Position numbers and translations under genes: made by a program
In this document: positions 1 through 25,000 of the stretch, one piece after another
Numbering within the stretch: the stretch's first letter is position 1
Layout of the letters: the number at the start of each line of letters is the position of its first letter
Source: Halocaridina rubra
Lineage: Eukaryota; Arthropoda; Malacostraca; Decapoda; Atyidae
Length of the DNA: 64,000 nt
Direction: 5' to 3'
NCBI GenBank assembly: GCA_037179515.1
Contig: JAXCGZ010020824.1
Coordinates: 105,713 to 169,712 of the forward strand
Notes under the pieces: generated by a model
What the model was told of the DNA's origin: nothing
The model's database searches: none
Seen by the model: the letters and a program-made list of their open reading frames with translations, nothing else

Positions 1-73
<73 letters not shown>
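1..73. repeat. (TA)n microsatellite, cut by window edge
   Basis: The window opens in an uninterrupted TA dinucleotide run whose left end lies outside. Nothing coding is implied; Tyr-Ile repeats in conceptual translations of such runs are artefacts. Confidence 0.99.
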
Positions 74-5249
<5,176 letters not shown>

Positions 5250-5938
5250 ATTCTTCTTCTTCGTCTACATCTTTTCCCACTTTTATGTGGGGTCGATGTT
5301 TCTGGCCAGTTTTCTCTATTTGTTTCTGTCCCATACCTCATCACCCAACAAACCTTTAGACCTCAGGTCGTCATTGATGCAATCCATCCACCTACACTTT
5401 GGTCTCCCTCTCCTTCTCCTACCCTGTATATCCATTTCCATCACCCTCCTCCCAACATACTGTTCATCCCTCCTAATGACATGACCATACCATCTTAGTC
5501 TACTTTCTTGTATCTTATCTGATATTTCTCTAACTTTTGAGGTCCCTCTAATTACCTTGTTTCTGATCTTATCGCTTCTTCTCGCCCCACACATTCATCT
5601 CAACATCCTCATCTCTGCCACATCCAGTTTTTTCTCTTGTGTCTTCTTTATTGCCCAGGTCTCTGCTCTATACATCATCGCAGGTCTCACAACTGTCTTA
5701 TGCACTTTACCCCTCAACTTAATCCCTATTCTCTTGTCGCACAGCACCCCAGACACTTTCTTCCAGTTCTTCCATCCAGGTTGTATTCTGTGGGTTATTT
5801 CTGACTCTAGGTCACCATCCTCTGCTACTGGTGATTCCAAATACTTTAACTTTTCAACTCTTTTCAACGCCTTCCCCTGCAAATTGAACCTCCCCATCCT
5901 CATCATCTCTCAACCTCAAGTACTCAGTCTTCTTCCTG
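5250..5938 (-). pseudogene. RTE-clade LINE, C-terminal half (R1, 3' part)
   Basis: Read on the minus strand this encodes the region after the reverse transcriptase of an RTE/BovB-like LINE: KYLESPVAEDGDLESEITHR, VHKTVVRPAMMYRAETWAI, KKLDVAEMRMLRWMCGARR, ESRLRWYGHVIRRDEQYVGRR and GRPKCRWMDCINDDL. These motifs are diagnostic of the clade. Two frames (5595-5906 and 5316-5594) read almost continuously across the join. The upstream RT part lies on the other side of L1 at 8048-8131, so L1 interrupts this element. The copy is truncated and cannot be functional. Confidence 0.85.
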
Positions 5939-8047
5939 CTGGAGAACCTTATTTTACAACAAATTTGTACAAGAAATGTATGACATCTTTTGTGAGAAAT
6001 ATGGGAAGATAGTAGATTGCTGCATACCTGTCACCAAAGTAGGTGTAATTCATGCCAGAGAGAAATGGTTCGATAATGGGTGTAAAAGAGCTAAGGAGTG
6101 GAGAGACAAATGCTGGAAAAGGTATAGGAGGAGAAAAAACATAAATGCCTGGCAAACCTACAAAAGAGCAAGAAATGACTACCTAAGTAAAAGGAGAGAG
6201 GCAGAGAGAGACTATGAGAGGGACATCACCAGGAAGGCTAAAGAAAATCCCAAGCTTTTCCACAGCTTTATCAGAGGAAAACTGAAGGTAAAAGAACAGG
6301 TTTTAAGGCTAAAGAGAGCGGATGGAAGCATCACTGAGACGGATGAAGAGATCTGCAAAGAATTGAACAAGGAGTTTCAGTCAGTATTTACAGTAGAAAA
6401 TACCCCACCCCCTCAGATTGCAGTGATAGAAGCTCAAGGGCCGGTATTAGAGAACATCAACCTTACAGCCACAGAGGTATGCAAAGCGCTGATGGATTTA
6501 GATGTTCATAAAGCTACAGGTCCTGATGACATATCCCCTCATGTGCTTAAAAAATGCGCAAACACAATATCAGTGGCACTAAGTATCATATTTAAGGAGT
6601 CACTGGAGTCGGGGGAGATTCCAAGATGCTGGAAACAAGCAAATGTGATACCTATCTTCAAAAAGGGAAGGAGGGATACGGCTCTGAACTATAGACCAGT
6701 TTCCTTGACCAGCATAGTTTGCAAACTTATGGAGAAACTACTAAGGAAACATATCTCTCTTCACTTGGAATCCTTCAACTTTTTGTCAGTGAGGCAACAT
6801 GGCTTCAGAGAAGGTAGATCAACAGTAACAAACTTATTAGAATTTTATGATGAGGTAAGCCAAATCTTACAGGAAAGAGAGGGCTGGGCAGATTGCATAT
6901 TCCTAGACTTCCAGAAAGCGTTTGACACTGCTCCACATGGGAGACTTATTAGGAAGCTGCAATCAATGGCTAGAATAGGTGGAAATGTTTTGGAATGGAT
7001 AAAAACTTACTTAGAAGGAAGGGAACAGAGGGTTAGAGTAAGACACTCAGTGTCTGAATGGAGAAGAGTTAGTAGTGGAGTTCCACAGGGTTCAGTTTTA
7101 GGGCCACTTTTGTTCCTTGTATATGTAAATGACCTACCAGAGTCTGTAAATTCATTCATGAATATGTTTGCAGATGATGCAAAGATTGTGAAGAAAGTAA
7201 AAAATGAGAACAATGGTAGAGAACTTCAGGAGGATCTAAATAATCTGCATGAGTGGTCAGAAAAGTGGCTAATGAAATTCAATACTTCAAAATGTAAGGT
7301 AATGAGAATGGGTACAAGTGCAAGAAGGCCCAAGCTTGACTACTCGGTGGCTGGAGTACAACTTCAAGAGACAGAAAATGAGAGAGATCTAGGAGTAAAC
7401 ATACTGGCAGATTTGTCTCCAGAAATACATATAAATGGCATAGTAAGGACAGCATATGCATTCTTATCAAATGTAAGGGTGGCCTTCAGGCACATGGACA
7501 AGGAAATGTTCAGAAATATTTATGTAACCCATGTGAGGCCAAAACTCGAATATGCAGCCCCCTTTTGGAATCCGCATTTGAAAAAGCACATAGCTAAGCT
7601 TGAAAGAGTTCAAAGACATGCCACGAAACTGGTGCCAGAAATACGCAATCTCAGTTATGATGAGAGGCTGAGGGAATTAGACTTACCATCACTCGAAGCT
7701 AGAGTGAGGGGGGATATGGTGACAGTCTTTAAATTCCTTCATGGTTATGATAGAGTGGATAGGGATCGATATTTTGATATGGCTGGCTCTAGAACTAGAG
7801 GTCATAGTTTGAAGCTTCGTAAGAAAACTTCTTTGCAGGATATAAGGAAATACTTTTTCACTGTAAGAGTAGTTGATAATTGGAATTGGCTAAGCGAGGA
7901 GGTAGTTAATGGTATCTCAATCCATAGTTTTAAGGACAGGTATGATAAGTATCACTAAGTATAAAATGGAACCGATGAGGAGACGGGAAGATACGAGCTT
8001 TGGGCTTTTTCCCGTAAACACAATTAGGTAATCACAATTAGGTAATC
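5939..8047 (+). mobile_element. L1: CR1/L2-like LINE, 5'-truncated, with 14-bp tail repeat
   Basis: This non-LTR retrotransposon is truncated inside ORF2 just after the endonuclease (it starts at codons for WRTLFYNKFVQEMYDIF, which the 58-kb copy shows in context). It ends in two copies of a 14-bp tail unit (AATTAGGTAATCAC). It lies within the RTE copy R1: minus-strand RTE coding sequence stops at 5938 and resumes at 8048. About ten codons of RTE between the two halves seem to be missing. Confidence 0.9.
5976..7958 (+). CDS. LINE ORF2 fragment: reverse transcriptase and C-terminal domain, 660 codons intact
   Basis: A LINE ORF2 product copies its own RNA at a nicked target. Domains in order: linker (about 1-160), RT with ATGPDDISPHVLKKC, NVIPIFKKGRRDTALNYRPV, QHGFREGRSTVTNLLEF, IFLDFQKAFD, SGVPQGSVLGPLLFL and the catalytic MFADDAKI at roughly residues 390-400. 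The C-terminal part (RPKLEYAAPFWNPHLKK, LERVQRHATKLVPEIRNLSY, SRTRGHSLKLRKKTSLQD, KYFFTVRVVDNWNWLSEEV) is typical of CR1/L2-group elements. It ends YDKYH-stop, as do the other copies. The frame is open throughout, suggesting a recent insertion, but the endonuclease is missing, so the copy is unlikely to move by itself. Confidence 0.9.
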   Translation: MYDIFCEKYGKIVDCCIPVTKVGVIHAREKWFDNGCKRAKEWRDKCWKRYRRRKNINAWQTYKRARNDYLSKRREAERDYERDITRKAKENPKLFHSFIRGKLKVKEQVLRLKRADGSITETDEEICKELNKEFQSVFTVENTPPPQIAVIEAQGPVLENINLTATEVCKALMDLDVHKATGPDDISPHVLKKCANTISVALSIIFKESLESGEIPRCWKQANVIPIFKKGRRDTALNYRPVSLTSIVCKLMEKLLRKHISLHLESFNFLSVRQHGFREGRSTVTNLLEFYDEVSQILQEREGWADCIFLDFQKAFDTAPHGRLIRKLQSMARIGGNVLEWIKTYLEGREQRVRVRHSVSEWRRVSSGVPQGSVLGPLLFLVYVNDLPESVNSFMNMFADDAKIVKKVKNENNGRELQEDLNNLHEWSEKWLMKFNTSKCKVMRMGTSARRPKLDYSVAGVQLQETENERDLGVNILADLSPEIHINGIVRTAYAFLSNVRVAFRHMDKEMFRNIYVTHVRPKLEYAAPFWNPHLKKHIAKLERVQRHATKLVPEIRNLSYDERLRELDLPSLEARVRGDMVTVFKFLHGYDRVDRDRYFDMAGSRTRGHSLKLRKKTSLQDIRKYFFTVRVVDNWNWLSEEVVNGISIHSFKDRYDKYH

Positions 8048-8131
8048 ACTCTTCTCCACTCGTCAAGCTTCTCCTCCACTACCTCTCGTCTGTTGCTACA
8101 CAGTACAATGTCATCTGCAAAGAGCATACAC
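8048..8131 (-). pseudogene. RTE LINE reverse-transcriptase fragment (R1, 5' part)
   Basis: On the minus strand this short piece encodes [20 protein letters not shown] followed by LDEWRR, the catalytic FADD box of an RTE reverse transcriptase. It joins in sense to the 5250-5938 segment once L1 is discounted. The RTE copy is 5'-truncated here and passes into repeat D. Confidence 0.85.
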
Positions 8132-8636
8132 CATACAATCGAATATTATGAAAAAAATTTTAAAAAAGCATTAAGAACAAACAGCAAACAAACTTTCGAT
8201 ATAATATCGTAAGGGAAATAGCGTGCGAGGGTGCATCAGCTGATACGGAGGTGGCAAAACGTTTGCATCCTCATGCTCACCACCACCATGCACGTCCCAG
8301 TGTATGTCTGTTGCCCACCGCATAATAGAGTGCATTAATTTGTTTACTGTACAGTAAATCTGTATATCTTTTATACTGTACACTATTTGCATGTTAATAT
8401 AAATAACTACAGGTCTTTCTGCTTTGTTATGCACTTATAAAATATGTATTACTTTCCTTATATCTTTGGTATAGTGTGTCTATGGACGGCTGTGGAACGT
8501 ATCAATGCCAATTATCATTGTTTCTTATTGAAAATTATTTGTTAAATTACGCGAAAATTACAATATGTGGCACTTCTGATAACCTATCTTTGTGTTATTC
8601 TAAGAACAAGGTTTATATATATATATAGTGATCCCT
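8132..8636. repeat. Dispersed repeat D, continuation, and unassigned AT-rich DNA
   Basis: The first 130 bases repeat motifs of 4640-4760 (AAGAACAAACAGCAAACAAA, then GGGAAATAGCGTGCGAGGG). The rest, to a short TATATATA run at about 8625-8636, is AT-rich. The sequence GGAACGTATCAATGCCAATT near 8500 resembles the subterminal part of Tigger-like elements such as T1 at 4207. No coding potential. Confidence 0.6.
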
Positions 8637-13246
<4,610 letters not shown>

Positions 13247-13253
13247 CAGCTTT

Positions 13254-13272
13254 TGGTCCTTCGAACCGGATG
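13254..13272 (+). promoter_or_regulatory. Primer-binding site of BEL/Pao element
   Basis: TGGTCCTTCGAACCGGATG lies 8 bp inside the left LTR. Its reverse complement ends in ..GGTTCGAAGGACCA, which has the TΨC-loop sequence and CCA end of a tRNA. It would prime minus-strand DNA synthesis. I do not assign the tRNA species. Confidence 0.8.
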
Positions 13273-14000
13273 TGAATTGGTGTGATAATGGTGAAAATAG
13301 TGTACATTTTAGATAAGCTCCCACCTTGTAAGAAGTTAGTGTAAAACTCTACAGTTAAAATCGTCCACATTTCAGCAAAAAAGGGGAAGAGCATTGTATG
13401 TATTTGCATGAATATTGCGAATATAACTTTGAAATTTAAGTGGTTGTTGAAATACATAAGAGAATCTTTTTCCCACGTGGATAAAGCGTTTCTCTACCTG
13501 TGGAAACGAAATATACTTTCATAGTTGAGCGTCCATTAAGTAATTTGGATATTAGTACCCAATTTCGGCTGGGTGAACAGTGGTTTTTAGGGATTTGTGT
13601 GTTTACATATTTCCCATTTAACGATGTCTAGAATGTCGTATTGATTCCTTTGTTTACGTAAATAAACAGAAGGTAGTGACCCACCTACTGCTAGGTGCAC
13701 AGTGTCGTTTATTTGAGGAACAGTGTGGTTTGCATTACACTTTCCATTTACTGTTGCTGACTTAACAGTGTTGTTTAATTGATGAAAAGTGTGCTTTACA
13801 CTTTGAGGATTGGCGTCATAATTGACGGAATTAAATAACTGTATGTTATTATCTTGAAATTTTGGAAGCTTGTCCTTTGATACTCTTTACAGAGTGATTG
13901 TTCGTTGCATTGTGGATGCATAAAGAAGATCGTGGATTCTTTGATGATAAAACTGCATCAACTATTTGTTTGTTGTTTTATGTTCTATTTGCTTTCTCAA
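13273..14000 (+). other. BEL/Pao 5' leader
   Basis: Untranslated leader between the primer-binding site and gag, without an open frame of note. It would hold the packaging signal if one is present. Confidence 0.6.
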
Positions 14001-15381
14001 TATGTTGGTTAAACCTGAGGCATTAAAACGCCTTCGGGAATTGGTTCAACGTGATTGTGTTCAGTGTCAAACAGAACTTGCCAAAGATGATGAGACACTT
14101 GTTGTTAATTATTTAGAAAGATGTCATCATACGCTAACAGAAAGATTTGAAAGATATGATAGGAAATATGAAGAATATATCGAGTATAAGCCCCTTAAAA
14201 GGGATTCTGAAGAGGAGGCTACAGAATATGACAATCTAGCTGAAACAGTAAATAATATTAGCTTAGCTGTCCTAGAACGGATTCGTAAGTTAGGAACTAT
14301 GAAGAGTACTAGAGCTCCTAGTTCCGAGAGTTCAAGCCTCCCCAGTGGGCAACCCACACCTAAATTTCCTGAAGTAAAAATACCACAGTTCTCTAGAAAC
14401 TACGATGAATGGAAAGAGTTTTGGGATACGTTTGATAGTTTAGTACATAGTACTTCTATGGCAACTATGACAAAGTTTACCATCTTGAAAAATGCCCTTA
14501 AAGGAGATGTAAAAGACACCATAAAGGGATATCCTGTTGCTAGTGAGAGTTATGATGAGTGCATTCAACAGCTACAAGCTGTTTATGCCAGCAAGGACAG
14601 GATTGTACGAACTTTAATGAGGAAATTGGTAACAATACCAACTCCCTCTTCTAATTATTCATTACATTTTAAGTTCAAGCAGGAAGTAGAAGCCATTACT
14701 CGAAGTCTGAAAAACTATAAAGACATGGAGAACACTGATTGGGTGTTTTCAGAACTCGTGATGAAATTGCCAGATGTTGAGAACTGGATTAGCATGAAAA
14801 TAGACACAAAATATCCTACATATGAAACCCTCTTGAAGGAACTGGGAAAATATGTATATTATATAGAAGGCAACTTCACTAAAGATAACACAAAGGGAGA
14901 GACCCAAACCTCCCAGAGAGATGAGACCCAGTCCTATAAAAAGAATGAGGGTAGTTATGGTGCTACTGCAAAGGTAGTAAATAGTAAAACAGAATGTTTA
15001 TTCTGTGGTTGGCAAGGTCATAAGTCTGAACAGTGTAATAAAGTAGTTAGTATAAACGAACGCAGAGACAAATTGAGAAACAATAACAAATGTCTGAGAT
15101 GTACTCAGTCAGGGCATTATGCAAATGAATGTTACATTCAGTTAAACTGTAAGAAGTGTAAGAAAAATGGTCATCATGCAGCCTTGTGTTATGAACAAGA
15201 GTCAAAATTTCGTAGAAGGTTTGAAGAACCTACATTTCTGAATGAACAGTCAGGAAATGTTTCAAATTTAGATGAGTCAAGCAATGAGCAAGAACATTCT
15301 GACTCAGAAAAGGACAAGAAACATGTTGGTGTGAGGACTATGAAGGCAGTACAAAGGCAGGTTCCCAGTGTTCCTTTATAA
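14001..15381 (+). CDS. BEL/Pao Gag polyprotein
   Basis: Gag builds the particle and binds RNA. The frame is open from 13966; the ATG at 14001 (MLVKPEALKRLRELVQRDC) is the more natural start. A charged N-terminal helical part is followed by the BEL/Pao core PKFPEVKIPQFSRNYDEWKE (the DUF1759-type domain), in which FWDTFDSLVHSTS and KFTILKNALKGD are recognisable. Three CCHC zinc knuckles follow near residues 335-410: CLFCGWQGHKSEQC, CLRCTQSGHYANEC and CKKCKKNGHHAALC, each CX2CX4HX4C. The ORF stops at 15381. The protease region continues in another frame, as expected for a frameshift fusion or after decay. Confidence 0.9.
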
Positions 15382-16711
15382 CTAGGGAATTAGCTGCAAG
15401 GCTTAAATTAAGCCCAGTAGATGAAATGTCTCTTGGTATTGATGCATTTCGTTCTGAGACGAAGAAAGGAAGTTTTCCTGTCGTAAATGTAGTTATCAAA
15501 TTAGGGAAAAGAAGAGCCAGAGTTAAATTACTCGTAGGTGATGACATGGTAATTAGCATCCACACTCCAGGACTAGCAAAGGCTGCAAATGTGTTAAAGT
15601 CTAATGTTTGGCTGATGAAGATATTTATAGTGATGTACTGGAGAACATTGGCATTGTTATTGGTGCCTTACATTTTAGTCAGTTTGTTAATGGTATTAAC
15701 AAGTGGGATGTCTATACTTTGATGGAAACACCACGTGGTGTCATGTTGTATGGCCATATTCCTCGTGATACTCAACATGGATCCAGTAGTGTGCAAAACC
15801 AACTTGCTATGCGAGTAGGAACACAGTTATTGCCTACTACAACACAAGAGTTGATTGATGAGGCCAAAAAGTCAGTTAATAAGTTGTTGAGTGAAGAGGC
15901 CATAGAGCCTGTTAATAAGTTGTTGAGTGAAGAGGCCATAGAGCCTGTTAATAAGTTGTTGATTGAAGAGGCCATAGAGCCTGTTAATAAGTTGTTGATT
16001 GAGAAGGCCATAGAGCCTGTTAATAAGTTGTGGGAGCCAGAGAGTATTGGAGTAAAGCAAGAAGTGCATTACGAAGATAAAACTACACTTAGAAGTTTTA
16101 CAGATTCTGTTCCCTTGAAAACTATCCACACTCCTCTCCTACACAATTTTCAGAGTGCCTTTGGACAAATGAAGTCTCTAATAGAACGGTTGGAGGAAAT
16201 ATTGGAGAATGTTCATGTGGGTAATTTGTTGGATGCTTGTACCAGTGAAGAGAAACAGTTTGATATATGCAATACTGCAGATGTAGAGTGGGAAAAGGAA
16301 AAAATATCACTGCAAGCATTGAATTCCAATAATGCAAGACTTCAAAGGGTACTGGAGCAGCGCCTTTCTGAAAAATCTAGATCTCCTAAAGAAACAGGCT
16401 TTAGTTTAATCTGGAATGTTAATACAGACAAGTTGTCTTTGAAAAGTCTGAAGGCTAGAGAAGATGTGTTGACCAAACTTAAACTTCTGTCACTGGTGGG
16501 TATATTTTTGGACCCCTTAGGTCTAATATCACCCTTACTAAGAAGAGGAAAATTTCTTATTCAGAGAGCTTGGTCTGAAAAGCTCTTATGGGAATATCTG
16601 CTGTCAGAAGTATACAAAGAGGAATCATCAAATTATGAAAGATCTGAATGTCAAGATGCCCAAAGGGTTGAAGAATTGTGGGCACGCTTAATCATAGATG
16701 ATAAATTGTAG
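15355..16711 (+). pseudogene. BEL/Pao protease and pol remnant
   Basis: GSQCSFITRELAARLKLSP is the start of the retropepsin (DUF1758-type) domain, but the residues before it read TKA where a catalytic Asp-Thr is expected, so the active site is gone. The domain continues through 15426-15600, shifts frame, and resumes at 15608 (DVLENIGIVIGALHFSQFVN). Then come four 36-bp repeats and a tail with FSLIWNVNTDKL, LSLVGIFLDPLGLISPLL and FLIQRAWSE, the connection segment after the Pao reverse transcriptase. The catalytic RT, RNase H and integrase are missing through internal deletion. The 367-codon frame is open and ends DDKL-stop. Confidence 0.82.
15875..16030 (+). repeat. 36-bp in-frame tandem repeat in pol remnant
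   Basis: Four units of 36 bp begin at 15875, 15911, 15947 and 15983, with a partial fifth at 16019. Each encodes VNKLLSEEAIEP or a close variant. Confidence 0.93.
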
Positions 16712-16724
16712 TACTGATAGGGGA

Positions 16725-16760
16725 GACCCCCCATTTTTCCTTTTTTGGAGGGGCCCGAGA
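16725..16760 (+). promoter_or_regulatory. Polypurine tract of BEL/Pao element
   Basis: GGAGGGGCCCGAGA directly before the right LTR is the expected position for plus-strand priming; the C trio makes it imperfect. Confidence 0.55.
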
Positions 16761-17829
16761 TGTCTTGAATATATTTCAAGACAGTTTATTTCTACGTACA
16801 TTATGTAAGTGTTATTTGCACATAGTTTCGTTTATTGTAACATAAGTGCATGTATGTATACTTTTTGACTTAGTATGTGTACTTATTAATTTCTATCATT
16901 TATACACGTATATTCGTATGCATAATGTGTAGTTTATTATGGAGGCTGGCTGTAGAAGACTTGGAGAAAGGAATGTAGGTCACTAATGGATTTTAGCCAT
17001 TAACCCTTCACCTCCTTGATAACGCTTATTGCATCGCCTCTTTGAACAAAGAACCATTGTAAGCAAGTCATAACTCAACTTAGTCCTAGTACCAAGGACC
17101 CCGACAAACTAGAGGGGAGTTTTGTAAGACTTTCTTGCATTAGTTTAGTTGCTGTCGTGAGATGCTACGAGGCACTCATCTTTACTGTGTTTATTAACAG
17201 TACTTATAAGTTTATTCTTAGTTGCTGTCGTGAGATGCTACGAGGCACTCATCTTTACTGTGTTTATTAACAGTACTTATAAGTTTATTCTTAGTTGCTG
17301 TCGTGAGATGCTACGAGGCACTCATTTTTACTGTGTTTCTTGACAGTACTTATAAGTTTATAATTAGTTGCTCTCGTGAGACGTTACGCGACACTCAAGT
17401 AGAAAACGTAATAGAGATATGTGGATCAGAAGAAGATTCGGAGTCCCGTGATTGCTGACGACATCAGGGTTATCCGGATAGATGAGTACAGATGTATTGT
17501 ATTTCTAACAATATTTATAACTATGTGTGAGGGACAGAATGAGCTCATTTAATTGAACACTCGTAGGTAGAATGTATGTTACAAAATTTATTATTCTGTA
17601 TGAGGAAATTTCAATTTAAGGTGAGGAGAGTCTATTTAAATATTCACATATCAACAGTTCATAAACACCCTTATAAAATATTTGCATGTATGTCTATGCA
17701 TGTAATGTTAATTATATTTTATTGGTAGAGGATTTAAATATGAGATCGTGGGAGGCCTCCACTGAAGCCGTGTCAGGATTTCCGAATTTAGGGGGTTATA
17801 AGATCGAAGGGTATAACACAGGAAATCCT

Positions 17830-17832
<3 letters not shown>
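16761..17832 (+). repeat. Right LTR of BEL/Pao element
   Basis: 1072 bp, collinear with the left LTR and differing mainly by two fewer 73-bp units (units start near 17145, 17218 and 17291) plus scattered substitutions and a small indel near the end. Confidence 0.92.

Positions 17833-17909
<77 letters not shown>
17833..17909. repeat. (TA)n microsatellite
   Basis: About 77 bp of TA repeat right of the BEL/Pao element. With 11783-12025 it probably made one array before the insertion. Confidence 0.97.
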
Positions 17910-17912
<3 letters not shown>

Positions 17913-18125
17913 GATTCGGTTTAATGTCATGGATTCCCTTTTCTACCAAGGGCTAAGAAGATTGCCTTCTTGCGAATGATTTGTTTTGGCAGATACAATC
18001 ATCACCCCGAGTGCATGCCCTTGGTAACCTCAGTCCATAGCTGGCGTGAACCCTCAGCCTGACGCCTCAAAAGTCACAGATGATACTGCTTTGCCACGGA
18101 GTCTACACACACACACACACACACA
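17910..18125. other. Unassigned sequence ending in (CA)n
   Basis: About 190 bp without coding signal, followed by a (CA)11-like run at 18103-18125 to which the truncated L2 copy is fused. It looks like the 3' end of some retroelement, but I do not recognise it. Confidence 0.5.
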
Positions 18126-21939
<3,814 letters not shown>

Positions 21940-22034
21940 GACCCTCTTGTCACGAACTTAATTCGTTCCTTAGCCAAATTTGCAAATCAAATTGTTCGTA
22001 ACAGGAAACAATTTTTCCCATTGAAATTAATGTA

Positions 22035-25000
22035 CAGTGATCCCTCGCTATATCGATGTTCACCTATCACTGTATCGCGGTTTTCTTTTTGGCGAGTTTT
22101 TTTTTCTGGGTATATGCGAAAATATTAAAATTTTAAGAAATTAAATTTTTCAGTATTTTCATTATTTTATTTAAATTTTTTTTTTCATTATTTTATCGAT
22201 AAAAAATTTATTTCCCAGCCTACAAATAATAAAGCAGTAAGAAATAGTAAAAAAACATAATTTAAACATGTAACTCTGCACCATGTAAAATACGATAACG
22301 GTATCAGCGTTTCGGAAAACGCAAAGGGTCGCACCTACGTGAGCTAGCATATATTAAAATTTCCAGTAGTTTCATGATTTTATTGATAAAAAACTTTATT
22401 TCTTAGCCTAAGAATAATAAAACAGTAAAAAATAGTAAAAAACATAAATACTAACAGTATTGCACCATGTAAAATACGATACCAGTATCAGCGTTTCGGA
22501 AAACGGGTCGCACCTACGTGAGCTAGTACATATTGAAATTCTCATAATTTTATTGATAAAACAAGTATTTCCTAGCCTAAGAGTAATAAAACAGTAATAA
22601 ATAGTAAAAAACATAAATTTAAACATATAGCGTACAAAGTATTGGCATCTTGGAAAACGCAAAGGCTCGCACCAAAGTGAGACAGTTCATGAAATGCTAT
22701 TGGATGAGAGGTTGGGAGATGACGAATCACAGAATTGTTTTTCTGTATCTGTATCATGGGTTCTGATTGGCTTTCTGATTAAAGTTTAGTTCTCCCACCA
22801 TCTTCCAATGTTTCGCCTCACTCGTTCAGTCTAACTCACGTGTGTGCCATTCACGTTGTGCTTATTAATACGTTTTGCTTGTGATTTTTTTACTCATGTA
22901 TTTCAACTTCTGCAATGCCTCCCAAGTATCCTTCATCTTCTAAGGCTTCTGGTAGTGAGCCTAAGCGGCAAAGGAAGATGTTAACCATAACAGATAAGGT
23001 GAAACTGTTAGATATGCTGAAAGAGGGAAAAAGGTTTGCGGATGTTGGCCGCCATTTTGGCCTCAATGAATCTACTATTCGCTACATCAAAAAGGACGAG
23101 GCAAATATCAGGAAAACGGCGACTATTTCTTTTAATAAATCAGCGAAAAGGGTCGTAACATCACGCAATAAGACAATAGTGCGGATGGAATCAGCTTTGG
23201 CCCTGTGGATTGCTGATTGCAGAAAGAAGAACATCAGCATAGACAGCAATATCATACAAACAGAGGCAAAGAAGCTGTACGAGACATTTGCTGCAAACGA
23301 ACCCGACGACGACAGTGGCGACAGTGGAGAGGAGGAGGGGAGAGAAGAAGATATCGACAACCCACAACAAGGACCCTCCAGCGATTCTCCACCGAGGATA
23401 CAATCGTTCGTGGCAAGCAAGGGATGGTTCGCCAAATTTCAAAAACGCTATGGCCTAAAGAGCGCTTGGGTTTATGGCGAAGCTGCCTCTGCAGATACAG
23501 CTGCAACAGAAGATTACGTGAACAACGACTTCAGAAGAATTATCGCCGAAGGGGAATATGCTCTTGAGCAAGCCTTCAACATGGATGAGACTGGGTTATT
23601 TTGGAAGAGAATGCCATCTCGCAGTTTTCTCTTCAAGGAAGAAGCTAAAGCCCCATAATTTAAAGCGCACAAAGATTGCGTTACCCTCATCATGTGCGGA
23701 AATGCTGCGGGTTTCATGTTAAGCCGGGTTTATCTAAAAGTCAGAGAACCTTGGGGCTTTGAAGAATAAAAACAAGAATCTGCTGCCAGTGTATTGGATG
23801 CATAACATTAAGGCCTGGATCACGAAAAGCCTCACATCGGACTAGTTTCACCAATGCTTTATCCCTCAGATCAAAATTTATCTTCCGGAAAAAGGCCTTG
23901 AACTTAAAGTCCTTCTTTTGATGGATAATGCTGGTGGCCACGCAACTAATCTCGAATATAACGGTGTTCAAGTAGAGTTCCTGCCACTGAATATGACGTC
24001 ACTGTTTCAGCCTATGGATCAAGGCGTTATTCCTGCGTTCAAGGCCCTCTACACACGAAATGCCCTGGCGAACCTAGTTGAACCCATGGATTTGGACAAA
24101 GAATTCTCAATGAAAACATACTGGCCTAACTACACAATTGCTACATGCCATCAAAATATTCAGAATGCAATCAAAGACATGAAGCCGGCCACAATCAATA
24201 CCATCTGGAAGCAGTTTTGGCCCAAAGTCATCCACGACTACAAGGGATTTGCTCCTGACGAAGTCCATAACTCGGCAGTTGCGAAAGCTGTGAAGTTGGC
24301 TGCATTGCTAGGAGAAGAAGCCTTTAAAGATATGACTCCCGAAGATGTGAATGAACTGATTGACTGCCACTCGCAGCCTTAGACTGATGAAGACTTGGAA
24401 GAAATGACAAAATCAGCGAGCAAAGAAGAGGAAGAAGAAGAACTTCAGGAAACGCATGAAGAAATTGAAGAACCAGGCCTTACACTCGAACGTTTGGCAG
24501 CCATGTATGAATATGTGAAAGCAGTCCAACAACTCTCGCAGGTACATGACGATAATCTTGATGATGCCATGATTCCTTACAAGACCATCTTCCAACAAAA
24601 GAAGAAACAGCAACAGCAACTCCCCATTACCATGTTTTTCGCTCGCAAAAAGCAGCCATAAAGCTGTTATTGGCTGCGGAATAATTTCCTCTGGAGTCTA
24701 CAAACGTCATTACCACCTCCTTCACGGTAAGTTTACCTATCACGTTCATATAAATTTATGTTGCATGCTGTTATTTATAAAGTAAAGGCTGGTATTTTAA
24801 CAGTGCAGGGAGGGTTTATACAGTAAACGTAAAAATAATTGTAAAATACCGATGTACATGAGTATGTCATGTCATTACCACCTCATTCACAGTAAGTTTA
24901 TCTATCACTTTCATATAAATTTACGCTTGCATGCTGTTACTTATGAAGTGAAGGGTGGTTTGTTAACAATACAGGGAGGGTTTATACAGTAAACGTAAAA

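Noticed and set aside
7007..7213. Antisense frames within LINE copies (also 18333-18659, 57242-57448, 60136-60342, 61837-62067)
   Set aside because: They recur only because the sense LINE ORF recurs; same shadow in every copy.
13254..13272. A tRNA gene fragment
   Set aside because: Only the 19-bp complement of a tRNA 3' end is present at the position of a retroelement primer-binding site; no cloverleaf around it.
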